64,000 nucleotides of DNA from assembly GCF_900103585.1 (NCBI RefSeq), contig NZ_FNHV01000002.1, positions 425,461 through 489,460 of the forward strand. The letters are read 5' to 3'. A program made the translations under genes and the position numbers. Origin of the DNA: Streptomyces sp. cf386. GTDB lineage: Bacteria > Actinomycetota > Actinomycetes > Streptomycetales > Streptomycetaceae. Below the pieces are notes generated by a model, which ran no database searches, was not told the DNA's origin, and saw only the letters and a list, made by a program, of their open reading frames with translations. Positions 1-7,919 of the stretch are shown here, one piece after another. Every line of letters starts with the position of its first letter. The first letter of the stretch is position 1.

Positions 1-786
1 CGGCGCCGGAACCTCCGCCAGGGGGATTTCGACGTCGGTCACGTTCTCGCCGCCCTCACCGAATCCCGGTTCTGCCCTCAGAGCGCGCGTCGAATTCTGA
101 ATGCCGGACGCTTCAGGAGTTCCGCACGTCACATTGCGCAGCCAGAGGCGGCCGTCGGGAGTTCCGTTCTTCAGGATCTGCGGATAGAAGACGTGGATGC
201 CCGTGGAGCCCTCGCTCGGCGAGAAGAACACCTTCTGTCCGTCCTGTGCTTCCTTGTACGTGGCTCGCAGGAATCCGCTCACATCGGTGCGTTTGGCGGA
301 CCACATGAAGAACGCGAGGCTGTCCCCCTGGACGGTGTCCGTCCTGGTGAACGCCAGGGTGGTCGTCTTGTCGTCACGCGTGATGTTGATCTCCGAGGTG
401 CTGAACTTCGCGCCGATCTCGAAGAAGGAGTTGCCGAGCTTCGTGTCGGCGCCCGCGGTGAATCCGTCCTCCAGCTGGATGGTCCGCGTGACGGAGGCGC
501 TCACGTTGAACGCCTTGGAGGCGGTGGCGGACGATCCGCAGTTGTCGGTCACCGTGGAGACCCGTTGGTTGGGTCCTAGGCTGTTCCGCTTGAACTGGAC
601 GTCGACGAACTCGCAGTTCTCCAGCTTGTCGGAGTCCGACGAGCAGTCGGCGGTCACTTCGGAGGCGGTGGCGGCGCCCGCCGAGTTCATCAGCGCGGTG
701 GCCACCGCGACGGCCGCCACGGGGGCCACGGCGAGGGTGATGCGCTTCTTCTTGCTCCGGTGGTTTCCGCGGCCGGGGCGTGTCAT
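1..786 (-). CDS. Secreted protein of unknown function, C-terminus cut by window edge
   Basis: The reading frame is open from ATG at 786 through the window edge, giving at least 262 residues. An AGGAGA ribosome site sits just upstream. The N-terminus (basic RSKKKR, then a long Ala/Val hydrophobic stretch ending near residues 36-40) is a Sec signal peptide, so the product is exported. The mature part has paired cysteines and an NCEFVDVQF motif near residues 56-64, followed by alternating polar/hydrophobic strands suggesting a beta-rich fold. The next gene upstream (839-1582) carries the matching motif NCDFVETKF, so the two look like distant paralogues in one operon (52 bp apart). The strand pattern loosely recalls aerolysin/ETX-type beta-pore proteins, but I cannot support that assignment. 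Function unknown. Confidence 0.8.
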   Translation of the reverse strand, partial: MTRPGRGNHRSKKKRITLAVAPVAAVAVATALMNSAGAATASEVTADCSSDSDKLENCEFVDVQFKRNSLGPNQRVSTVTDNCGSSATASKAFNVSASVTRTIQLEDGFTAGADTKLGNSFFEIGAKFSTSEINITRDDKTTTLAFTRTDTVQGDSLAFFMWSAKRTDVSGFLRATYKEAQDGQKVFFSPSEGSTGIHVFYPQILKNGTPDGRLWLRNVTCGTPEASGIQNSTRALRAEPGFGEGGENVTDVEIPLAEVPAP

Positions 787-838
787 GGGGTTCTCCTGTG
801 AGGGGTGGAGGTGGAGGTGGGGGCGGTGGGATCGGGGT

Positions 839-1582
839 TCAGCAGTCGCTCAGGACGGCCTTGGAGGTGCCGTCCACGACACCGGGGGCACCCGCCGCAC
901 CCGGCAGGATGACGGGGCCCTCGACGACCTCCGGTGCCACGAAGTTCTGCTCGGGGGAGGGGTTCGTGGCGAAGCCGCCCGGGTCGGCGTCGATCCGCAC
1001 CCGCCATTCGCCGGTCATGCGCTGCATCTTCGGCGTGAACTCCATGTGCAGCACCTTGCCGACCGGGACGTCCCGCTGTTCCGTGTCCCCGGCGGTCGCC
1101 GACTTGAGGGTCATGTCGAGGGTGCCCTTGTGCTTGACCCACGACCCGCTCAGGGCGCCGAACAGCCCTCCGCCACCGCCCTGTTGGGTCACGGTGTACT
1201 TGCCCTGGCCCTGGGCCGCGGTGGCCGACCAGGTGATCGACACCTTCGCCGGCTCGGTCGCGTTCGGTTCGCAGTTCGGGAAGTCGATCGACGCCTTCTC
1301 GGTCGGTCCGTCGAAGGTCTCGAACTTGGTCTCCACGAAATCGCAGTTGTCGGACCCGAAACTCGGCCCGGCGATCGGGTGCCCGCCGAAATCGGAAATG
1401 GACTGCTGTTTTCCGTTGAGCACCTCGGCCCGCATGCACAGATCCATGACCTGGTCGGGTGTCTTCTCCTCGGCGGCGTTCGCCGATGGCAGGAGTACGG
1501 CGGCCAGGGCTCCGCCGGTCACGACGGCCGATCCGACCGCCACGATCCTGATCTTCCTGTTCTTGAGTCTCCGCTTGGACAT
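839..1582 (-). CDS. Secreted protein of unknown function, paired with the downstream gene
   Basis: 247 residues from ATG at 1582. A Sec signal peptide is clear: basic MSKRRLKNRKIR, a hydrophobic core, and an AxA site at about residue 36 (SANA-AEE). The mature protein has several cysteines, including NCDFVETKF near residue 80 and a C-terminal Cys, plus a Gly-rich loop near 130. The NC-acidic-FV motif also occurs in the next gene (1-786), which begins 52 bp downstream on the same strand, so the two are probably co-transcribed and perhaps act together outside the cell. No enzyme motif is visible. I do not recognise the family. Confidence 0.8.
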   Translation of the reverse strand: MSKRRLKNRKIRIVAVGSAVVTGGALAAVLLPSANAAEEKTPDQVMDLCMRAEVLNGKQQSISDFGGHPIAGPSFGSDNCDFVETKFETFDGPTEKASIDFPNCEPNATEPAKVSITWSATAAQGQGKYTVTQQGGGGGLFGALSGSWVKHKGTLDMTLKSATAGDTEQRDVPVGKVLHMEFTPKMQRMTGEWRVRIDADPGGFATNPSPEQNFVAPEVVEGPVILPGAAGAPGVVDGTSKAVLSDC

Positions 1583-1844
1583 GGCGAAGATTTTGGATTC
1601 CCTTGACGCACGCCGACAGGGTCAAACATCCCTACTGGTGAGTCAGGTGAGATTCGCCACAGCAATCCTCGGGCTTGTGTGTGACGCGTTGTCAGGTGTG
1701 CCGCTGCGATGCGCCGCCGTCCCGCTCGCGGCGGAAGGCGCGGCGTCTCCGCCCTCGCCCGATGTGCGCTACGTCTCATCCGCAAGCTGTCACACCAGAC
1801 GCGCGCCCGGTGTCTCCATGCCGAGTCCACAGCACTAGGGAGAC
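1583..1844. other. Divergent intergenic region
   Basis: This 262-bp stretch separates the minus-strand secreted-protein operon from the plus-strand oxidoreductase/sigma operon, so it must hold promoters in both directions. The only element I can name is the ECF41-like promoter listed at 1788-1814. No gene is visible. Confidence 0.6.
1788..1814 (+). promoter_or_regulatory. Probable ECF41 (SigJ-type) promoter
   Basis: TGTCACA at 1788-1794, then exactly 16 bp, then TGTC at 1811-1814. The published ECF41 consensus is TGTCACA-N16-CGTC, so the -35 matches perfectly and the -10 differs at one base. It lies about 31-34 bp before the start of the oxidoreductase gene, which is followed by an ECF41 sigma gene. 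Autoregulation is the usual arrangement for ECF41 loci. The match is seen in sequence; activity is inferred. Confidence 0.65.
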
Positions 1845-3011
1845 ATGATGAACGCGAACATCGAGGTAGTCGTCGTCGGCGGCGGGTACGGAGGCGTGAC
1901 GGCGGCCAACAGCCTGGCTCGGCGCGATGGCGTGTCGGTGACCGTGGTCAATCCGCGTCCCGACTTCGTCGAGCGGATCCGCCTCCACCAGCTCCTGACC
2001 GGCTCCGATGACGCGGTCGTGGGCTTCGGTGAGGTTCTGGGTGGGAACGTCCGGCTGGTGGTCGACACCGCGACCCGGATCGACGCCGCCGAGTGCCGGG
2101 TGTCGCTGGCGGGCGGTGGCACGGTCTCCTACGACTACCTCGTCTACGCGGTGGGCAGCGGCGCCTCCGATCCCGGTGTGCCCGGAGCGGCGGAGTTCGC
2201 TCACTGGGTCTCGGACATCGAGGGGGCGGAACGACTGCGGTCGGCGCTGGCCGCGTCGCCCGCGTCGGCCCCGGTGACCGTGGTCGGGGCCGGCCCGACC
2301 GGCCTGGAGACCGCCGCCGAGCTGGCGGAAGCGGGCCGCAAGGTCACCCTGGTCTGCGGCAACGTGCTCGGCCCCTCCCTGCATGCCCGAGTCCGCCGCC
2401 CGGTCGCCCGCCGGTTCGCCAAGCTGGGTGTCACCGTCCTCGAAGGTCCCCGTGCGCGGGTGACGGAAGTGACAGGCGATGCCGTACGGCTTGAGGACGG
2501 CCGTGAGCTGCCCAGCGCGGTGACGATCTGGACCGCGGGATTCCGTGTCCCGGACCTGGCCGCCCACAGCGGGCTGCGCACCGACGCCGAAGGCCGTCTG
2601 GTCACCGACACGACCCTGACCAGCGTGGACGACGAGCGCATCGTCGCCGCCGGGGACGCGGGGGTGATGCCGGACCACCCGTTCCGGATGAGCTGTCAGG
2701 CCGCCGTCCAGCTGGGCCCGGCCGCCGCCGCCACGATCCTGCGCCGGATCGCCGGGAAGAAGGCCGCTCCCGTCCGGATGTTCTTCGCCGGGCAGTGCCT
2801 CAGCCTCGGCCGGGACGCGGGCGTCACCCAGTTCTCCTACCCGAACGACAAGGTGAACGCGCTCAGCATCAGCGGGCGGACCGGTGCCGGCGTCAAGGAG
2901 ATCGCCTGCAAGTTCACCCTCAACAAATTGCTGTCCGGCGCGCGCAAGGCCAGTTCCCGCGCATCGCAGGGCGGCACCGACGACCGCCTGGAAACCCCTC
3001 AGGCCAGCTGA
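1845..3011 (+). CDS. NAD(P)/FAD-dependent oxidoreductase (NDH-2-like)
   Basis: 388 residues. A flavoprotein of the pyridine nucleotide-disulphide oxidoreductase fold. The FAD site is GGGYGG at residues 12-17 and the NAD(P) site is VVGAGPTG at about 146-153. The C-terminal FAD-contact motif is AAGDAGVMPDHP near residue 270. No redox-active CxxxxC pair is present, so it resembles type II NADH dehydrogenases more than disulphide reductases. There are two adjacent ATGs (1845 and 1848); AGGGA at 1837-1841 is better spaced for the second. It lies 39 bp before the ECF41 sigma gene and behind a candidate ECF41 promoter. ECF41 factors are typically linked to a redox or carboxymuconolactone-decarboxylase-type gene, so this is probably the sigma factor's partner and main target. 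Electron donor and acceptor are unknown. Confidence 0.88.
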   Translation: MMNANIEVVVVGGGYGGVTAANSLARRDGVSVTVVNPRPDFVERIRLHQLLTGSDDAVVGFGEVLGGNVRLVVDTATRIDAAECRVSLAGGGTVSYDYLVYAVGSGASDPGVPGAAEFAHWVSDIEGAERLRSALAASPASAPVTVVGAGPTGLETAAELAEAGRKVTLVCGNVLGPSLHARVRRPVARRFAKLGVTVLEGPRARVTEVTGDAVRLEDGRELPSAVTIWTAGFRVPDLAAHSGLRTDAEGRLVTDTTLTSVDDERIVAAGDAGVMPDHPFRMSCQAAVQLGPAAAATILRRIAGKKAAPVRMFFAGQCLSLGRDAGVTQFSYPNDKVNALSISGRTGAGVKEIACKFTLNKLLSGARKASSRASQGGTDDRLETPQAS

Positions 3012-3050
3012 TCAGCCGGCCTGATCCCGCGAGAGAACGAAGCGCACGAC

Positions 3051-3950
3051 ATGAACGACGACCACGTCACCGACCCCGCGACGGAGGCCTTCGTCGCCCA
3101 CCGCGACCTGCTGTTCACCGTCGCCTACGAGATGCTCGGCTCGGCGGCGGACGCCGAGGACGTCCTCCAGGAGGCCTGGCTGCGGTGGGTCAAGGTCGAC
3201 CTGGCGCAGGTGCGGGACCAGCGCGCCTACCTGGTCCGGATCACGACCCGGCAGGCACTCAACCGGGTACGCACCCTCAAACGGCGCAAGGAGGCCTACG
3301 TCGGCCCCTGGCTGCCCGAGCCCCTGCTCACCGCGCCGGACGTGGCCGAGGACGTGGAACTGTCCGAGAACCTGTCGCTGGCACTCATGTTCATCCTCGA
3401 AACCCTCTCGCCGACCGAACGAGCCGTCTTCGTGCTGCGCGAGGTCTTCGACTTCGGCTACGACGACATCGCGGCCGCGATCGACAGGAGCCCCGCCGCC
3501 GCACGCCAGATCGCCCACCGCGCCCGCCAACACGTCGACGCCCGCCGGCCGCGCACACCGGCTTCCCCGCAGGAAGCCCGGGCAGCGCTGGATTCGTTCC
3601 AGACCGCGCTCGCGACCGGGGACCTGCAGGGGCTGCTCGACGTACTCGCCCCGGACGTCGTCTTCGTCAGCGACGGCGGCGGCCTCAAGCTGGCGGCCCT
3701 GCATCCGGTCGCCGGCGCCGACAAGGTGCTCCGTTACATGGCCGGCAGTCTCACCAAGGCCGGCGGCGCCTTCACCAGCGAGCCCACGACGGTCAACGGC
3801 AACCCCGGACTGATCCTGCGCATGGACGGCGTGATCGACGGCGTGCTGGCCTTCCGCGTGGAGAACGCCCGCGTCAGCGGCCTCTACTACGTCCGCAACC
3901 CCGAAAAGCTCACCCGCGTCGAGTCCGAGACCCCGCTCACCTCCCGCTGA
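3051..3950 (+). CDS. sigJ: ECF41-group RNA polymerase sigma factor (SigJ type)
   Basis: 299 residues, too long for a plain ECF factor because an SnoaL/NTF2-like domain follows sigma regions 2 and 4. Region 2 covers about residues 15-80, region 4 about 110-170 (including the helix-turn-helix around FDFGYDDIAAAI), and the extension about 180-299. The three ECF41 signatures are present: WLPEP in the linker (87-91), DGGG (208-211) and NPEKL (283-287; usually NPDKL). In this group the C-terminal extension contacts the sigma core and controls activity in place of a separate anti-sigma factor. The gene is co-directional with the oxidoreductase upstream and probably forms an operon with it under the TGTCACA-N16-TGTC promoter. 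Confidence 0.92.
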   Translation: MNDDHVTDPATEAFVAHRDLLFTVAYEMLGSAADAEDVLQEAWLRWVKVDLAQVRDQRAYLVRITTRQALNRVRTLKRRKEAYVGPWLPEPLLTAPDVAEDVELSENLSLALMFILETLSPTERAVFVLREVFDFGYDDIAAAIDRSPAAARQIAHRARQHVDARRPRTPASPQEARAALDSFQTALATGDLQGLLDVLAPDVVFVSDGGGLKLAALHPVAGADKVLRYMAGSLTKAGGAFTSEPTTVNGNPGLILRMDGVIDGVLAFRVENARVSGLYYVRNPEKLTRVESETPLTSR

Positions 3951-3970
3951 CAAAGCTGTTCCCGTCCGCT

Positions 3971-3989
3971 ATCTGACACATCGTCAGAT
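3971..3989. promoter_or_regulatory. Operator site 1: ATCTGAC-N5-GTCAGAT
   Basis: Perfect 7-bp inverted repeat with a 5-bp spacer (ATCTGAC ACATC GTCAGAT), 72 bp before the SDR start. Length and symmetry suit a TetR-family dimer. Related copies lie at 4827-4845, 4889-4907 and 30284-30302. No TetR gene lies in the window, so the cognate regulator must be elsewhere. Confidence 0.7.
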
Positions 3990-4061
3990 CTGGCGATACG
4001 ATGCCGAACCTCTACTCATTCCGAAGGGCTCGCCCGGCGGGCCCGTGCGAAGGGGGTTCCC

Positions 4062-4832
4062 ATGGGCAGGCTCGACGGGCGCGTTGTCCTCGTGACCGGT
4101 GCCGCGCGCGGTCAGGGGGAGCAGGAGGCGCGGCTGTTCGGGGCGGAGGGTGCCGAGGTCGTCGTCGCGGACGTGCTCGACGATCAAGGGCGGGCCCTCG
4201 CCGAGGAGTTGGGTGCGCTCTATGTGCACCTCGATGTGGGCGAGGAGGCGGACTGGCGGTCCGCCGTGGCGGCCGTCAAGCAGGAGTACGGCCGCATGGA
4301 CGGCCTCGTCAACAACGCCGGCATCCTGCGCTTCAACTCCCTCGTCGACACGCCCCTCGACGAGTTCATGCAGGTCGTGCGGGTCAACCAGGTCGGCTGC
4401 TTCCTCGGCATCAAGACCGTGGCGCCCGAGATGGAGGACGGCGGCACGATCGTCAACACCGCCTCCTACACGGCCGTGACGGGCATGGCGGCCGTGGGCA
4501 CCTACGCCGCCACCAAGCACGCCATCCTCGGCCTCACCCGCGTCGCCGCTCTGGAGCTCGCGCCCCGGAACATCCGGGTCAACGCCATGTGCCCCGGCGC
4601 GATCGACACCGCGATGTCCAACCCGGCGCAGCTGGACCCGAACGCGGACCTGGAGGGGATGAGCCGGGCCCTGGACGAGCTGTACCGCAAGCTCGTGCCG
4701 CTGGGCCGGATCGGGCGGCCCGAGGAGGTGGCGCGGCTCGCGCTGTTCCTGACCTCGGACGACTCCTCGTACATCACCGGGCAGCCGTTCGTGGTCGACG
4801 GCGGCTGGCTGGCCGGGGTGAGCGTTATCTGA
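4062..4832 (+). CDS. SDR family NAD(P)-dependent oxidoreductase
   Basis: 256 residues, the usual length of a classical short-chain dehydrogenase. The cofactor motif is TGAARGQG (residues 12-19), NNAG lies near residue 85, and the catalytic Tyr-Lys are Y148 and K152 (YAATK). The C-terminal YITGQPFVVDGGW is typical of the family. It probably oxidises a secondary alcohol or reduces a ketone; the hydroxysteroid-dehydrogenase-like subgroup fits but the substrate cannot be read from sequence. It opens a five-gene co-directional catabolic run. It is preceded by operator 1, and operator 2 overlaps its stop codon, so the locus is probably under a TetR-type repressor. Confidence 0.9.
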   Translation: MGRLDGRVVLVTGAARGQGEQEARLFGAEGAEVVVADVLDDQGRALAEELGALYVHLDVGEEADWRSAVAAVKQEYGRMDGLVNNAGILRFNSLVDTPLDEFMQVVRVNQVGCFLGIKTVAPEMEDGGTIVNTASYTAVTGMAAVGTYAATKHAILGLTRVAALELAPRNIRVNAMCPGAIDTAMSNPAQLDPNADLEGMSRALDELYRKLVPLGRIGRPEEVARLALFLTSDDSSYITGQPFVVDGGWLAGVSVI

Positions 4833-4845
4833 CGTGTAGTCAGCT
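4827..4845. promoter_or_regulatory. Operator site 2: ATCTGAC-N5-GTCAGCT
   Basis: ATCTGAC GTGTA GTCAGCT, matching site 1 except for one base in the right half. It overlaps the TGA stop of the SDR gene and lies 44 bp before site 3, making a tandem pair in the 124-bp gap before the luciferase-like gene. Confidence 0.65.
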
Positions 4846-4888
4846 ATTGACGGTGCACGTGAGCGGTGCCACAGTCGGCGGCAAGTGA

Positions 4889-4907
4889 ATCTGACGGTAC
4901 GTCAGAA
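4889..4907. promoter_or_regulatory. Operator site 3: TCTGACG-N3-CGTCAGA core
   Basis: TCTGACGGTACGTCAGA (4890-4906) is a perfect 7+3+7 palindrome. It lies 50 bp before the TTG start of the luciferase-like monooxygenase gene, where it could block a promoter serving that gene and those downstream. Confidence 0.7.
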
Positions 4908-4956
4908 TCGGTGGTCCGGAACGAGCGTCAGCAACGAACTGGGACGGTGAACCGCC

Positions 4957-6075
4957 TTGGAATTCGGGCTCTTTGTACAGGGATACGTGGGCAAGCGTGC
5001 CGAGACCGATCCGCTCGCCGAGCACAAGGCGCTGATGGAGGAGACCGAGTACGTCATCCAGGCGGACAAGTCCGGCTTCAAGTACGCGTGGGCCTCCGAG
5101 CACCACTTCCTGGAGGAGTACTCGCACCTCTCGGCGAACGACGTCTACCTGGGGTACCTGGCGCATGCGACGGAGCGGATCCATCTGGGGTCCGGCATCT
5201 TCAACCCCCTCGCCCAGGTCAACCACCCCGTGAAGGTCGCCGAGAAGGTGGCCATGCTCGACCATCTCACCGGGAACCGCTTCGAGTTCGGCAGCGGGCG
5301 CGGCGCCGGCTCGCACGAGATCCTCGGGTTCCTGCCCGGCATCACCGACATGAACTACACCAAGGAGATCTGGGAAGAGACCATCGCCGAGTTCCCCAAG
5401 ATGTGGCTCCAGGACGAGTACGTCGGCTTCCAGGGCAAGCACTGGCAGCTGCCGCCGCGGAAGGTCCTGCCGAAGCCGTACGGGAAGTCGCATCCGGCGA
5501 TGTGGTACGCGGCCGGCTCACCGCCGTCGTACGCCATGGCGGCGAAGAAGGGACTCGGGGTGCTCGGGTTCAGCGTGCAGAAGGTCGCCGACATGGAGTG
5601 GGTGCTGGAGCAGTACAAGACGGCGATCGTGGACGCGGAGCCGGTGGGGGACTTCGTCAACGACAACGTGATGGTGACGACGACCGCCATTTGCGCGCCT
5701 ACGCATGAGGAGGCCGTGCGGATCGCCGCGAGCGGGGGGCTGCACTATCTGCCGTCGCTCGTGTTCCGGTATCACGACACCTTCCCGCGGCCCGAGGGCT
5801 TTCCGGTGTGGCCGGAGACGCTGCCGGAGTACACGGAGGAGTTCGTCGAGCTGCTCATCGAGGAGGAGCTCGTGATCTGTGGGGATCCGGACGAGGTGCT
5901 GCGGCAGTGCAAGCGGTGGGAGCAGGCCGGGGCCGATCAGTTGAGTTTCGGGTTGCCGGTGGGGGTGCCGAAGGAGGAGACGTTGCAGACGATTCGGATG
6001 ATCGGGGAGCACGTCATTCCCAAGATCGATACGGATCCCGTTCATCGGACGTCCCGGTTCCGGCAGTCCGCCTGA
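4957..6075 (+). CDS. LLM class flavin-dependent oxidoreductase
   Basis: 372 residues starting at TTG 4957; no better in-frame start lies between the operators and the conserved N-terminus MEFGLFVQGY. Family features of bacterial luciferase-like TIM barrels are present: ASEHHF near residue 50, GSGIFNPLAQVNHPVKVAEKVA near 90, and FEFGSGRGAG near 110 (phosphate-binding region). Such enzymes use reduced FMN, or F420, for oxygenation or hydride transfer. The long form with HH in the active-site region fits the FMN monooxygenase branch. Followed by an amidohydrolase, an aldehyde dehydrogenase and an esterase-like hydrolase, it could introduce oxygen into a catabolic substrate. Two operator palindromes precede it. 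Confidence 0.88.
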   Translation: MEFGLFVQGYVGKRAETDPLAEHKALMEETEYVIQADKSGFKYAWASEHHFLEEYSHLSANDVYLGYLAHATERIHLGSGIFNPLAQVNHPVKVAEKVAMLDHLTGNRFEFGSGRGAGSHEILGFLPGITDMNYTKEIWEETIAEFPKMWLQDEYVGFQGKHWQLPPRKVLPKPYGKSHPAMWYAAGSPPSYAMAAKKGLGVLGFSVQKVADMEWVLEQYKTAIVDAEPVGDFVNDNVMVTTTAICAPTHEEAVRIAASGGLHYLPSLVFRYHDTFPRPEGFPVWPETLPEYTEEFVELLIEEELVICGDPDEVLRQCKRWEQAGADQLSFGLPVGVPKEETLQTIRMIGEHVIPKIDTDPVHRTSRFRQSA

Positions 6076-6102
6076 TCGCCGTAGGGCTGTTGCCTGTCGG
6101 GC

Positions 6103-6155
6103 GGCTGCGGGCTCGTTGTGGCTGGTCGCGCAGTTCCCCGCGCCCCTGAAGGGCG
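6103..6155 (+). repeat. Interspersed Streptomyces intergenic repeat, copy 1
   Basis: The block from GCTGCGGGCTCGTTGTGG through the CGCGCAGTTCCCCGCGCCCCT segment recurs, in opposite orientation and with an internal insertion, at 14768-14841. This GC-rich element is familiar from Streptomyces intergenic regions and can fold at its CGCCCCTGAAGGGCG end. Here it lies in the 113-bp gap before the amidohydrolase. Confidence 0.7.
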
Positions 6156-6188
6156 CTGCCCGCACCGGAAATCTGAGGAGGAACCGTC

Positions 6189-7919
6189 ATGCTCGATCAC
6201 GTCATCAAAGGCGCGACCGTCGTCGACGGCACGGGCGCGCCCGCCTACACCGCCGACGTGGGGACACGCGACGGCCGTATCGCCGTCATCGGCACCGTCA
6301 CCGAGGAAACCCGGACCAGCGAGGACGCGACCGGACTCGTCCTCGCCCCCGGATTCGTCGACCCCCACACCCACTACGACGCCCAGCTCTTCTGGGACCC
6401 GTACGCCACCCCGTCCCTCAATCACGGGGTGACCACGGTCGCCGGCGGCAACTGCGGTTTCACGCTCGCCCCGTTGAACCCGGACCGTCCCGAGGACGCC
6501 GACTACACACGGCGCATGATGTCCAAGGTCGAGGGGATGTCCTTGGTCTCGCTCGAAGAGGGGGCGCCCTGGAGTTGGAGTTCGTTCGGGGAGTATCTGG
6601 ATGCTCTCGAAGGGCGGATCGCGGTCAACGCGGGGTTCATGGTGGGGCATTGTGCGCTTCGGCGGTATGTCATGGGCCCCGACGCGATCGGCGGGCAGCC
6701 CACCGGCGAGCAGCTCTCCGCCATGCTCCGTCTCCTCCATGACGCCATGGACGCCGGTGCCTGGGGCTTCTCCACCACTCAGTCGTCCACCCACTCCGAC
6801 GGGGACGGGAAGCCCGTGGCTTCGCGGCATGCCGGGCCCGCCGAGCTGCTCGCGCTCTCCAAGGCCGTCGGGGAGCACGAGGGGACGCAGATCGAGGCGA
6901 TCGTCGCGGGGTGTCTGGATCAGTTCAGTGATGCCGAGATCGAGTTGTTCGTGGAGATGAGCGCCGCTGCCGGACGGCCGCTCAACTGGAACGTGCTGAC
7001 CATCGACTCGGCGGTGCCGGAGCGGGTGCCCCGGCAGCTGCTGGCGAGTGAGCGGGCGCGCAAGGCGGGTGGTCGGGTCGTGGCGTTGACCATGCCGATC
7101 CTCACGCCGATGAACATGTCGCTGGGCACCTTCTGCGCGCTCAACCTGATTCCCGGGTGGGGGCCGGTCCTGGGGCTGCCCGTGCCCGAGCGGATCGCCC
7201 GGCTGCGGGATCCGGACGTGCGGGCGGAGCTGCTCCGGCACGCCGGTTCGAAGGAAGCGGGCGTCTTCCGGCGGCTGACCAACTTCGGGCGGTACGTCAT
7301 CGGCGACACCTACAGCGAGGCCAACCGCGGGCTGAGCGGGCGGGTCGTGGAGGACATCGCCGCGGAGCGCGGGCAGGAACCCTTCCAGTGCATGGTGGAG
7401 ATCTGCGCCGCCGACGAACTGGGTACGGTCCTTTGGCCCATGCCCACCGACAACGACCCCGCGTCCTGGGCCCTGCGCGCCGAGGCCTGGCAGCGCGAGG
7501 ACGTCATGCTGGGCGGCTCGGACGCGGGGGCGCATCTGGACCGGATGTGCGGGGCGCCGTACACCACCCGGTTCCTCGGGGACTGTCTGCGCGGGCGCCG
7601 GCTCACCAGCCTGGAGCAGGCCGTCAAGATGCTGACGGACGACCCCGCCCGGCTCTTCGGGCTACGGGAGCGGGGGCGGGTGGCGGAGGGCTTCCATGCC
7701 GACCTCGTGCTCTTCGACCCGGAGCGGATCGACGCCGGTACGGCCACCCTGGTGCACGACCTGCCGGGTGACAGCCCGCGGCTGGACTCCAAGGCGATCG
7801 GGGTGCGGGCCGTGTGGGTCAACGGGGTCGAGGCGATCCGCGACGACGTGGTGACCGGGGCCGTGCCGGGGCGTGTGCTGCGTTCGGGGCGGGACACCAG
7901 GACGGTGGCCACCAGGTGA
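6189..7919 (+). CDS. Amidohydrolase family protein, N-acyl-D-amino-acid deacylase-like
   Basis: 576 residues, normal for the D-aminoacylase/amidohydrolase-3 branch. A strong GAGGAGG site precedes ATG 6189. The N-terminal beta-sandwich is followed by GFVDPHTHYD with metal ligands H60 and H62, then NCGFTLAPL. The C-terminal motif GSDAGAHLD near residue 445 carries the conserved Asp. The family hydrolyses amide or cyclic-amide bonds with zinc. The stop codon overlaps the start of the aldehyde dehydrogenase (GTGA), so the two are translationally coupled and should act in one pathway. True substrate unknown; many actinobacterial members annotated as D-aminoacylases sit in catabolic operons of unknown substrate. 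Confidence 0.87.
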   Translation: MLDHVIKGATVVDGTGAPAYTADVGTRDGRIAVIGTVTEETRTSEDATGLVLAPGFVDPHTHYDAQLFWDPYATPSLNHGVTTVAGGNCGFTLAPLNPDRPEDADYTRRMMSKVEGMSLVSLEEGAPWSWSSFGEYLDALEGRIAVNAGFMVGHCALRRYVMGPDAIGGQPTGEQLSAMLRLLHDAMDAGAWGFSTTQSSTHSDGDGKPVASRHAGPAELLALSKAVGEHEGTQIEAIVAGCLDQFSDAEIELFVEMSAAAGRPLNWNVLTIDSAVPERVPRQLLASERARKAGGRVVALTMPILTPMNMSLGTFCALNLIPGWGPVLGLPVPERIARLRDPDVRAELLRHAGSKEAGVFRRLTNFGRYVIGDTYSEANRGLSGRVVEDIAAERGQEPFQCMVEICAADELGTVLWPMPTDNDPASWALRAEAWQREDVMLGGSDAGAHLDRMCGAPYTTRFLGDCLRGRRLTSLEQAVKMLTDDPARLFGLRERGRVAEGFHADLVLFDPERIDAGTATLVHDLPGDSPRLDSKAIGVRAVWVNGVEAIRDDVVTGAVPGRVLRSGRDTRTVATR

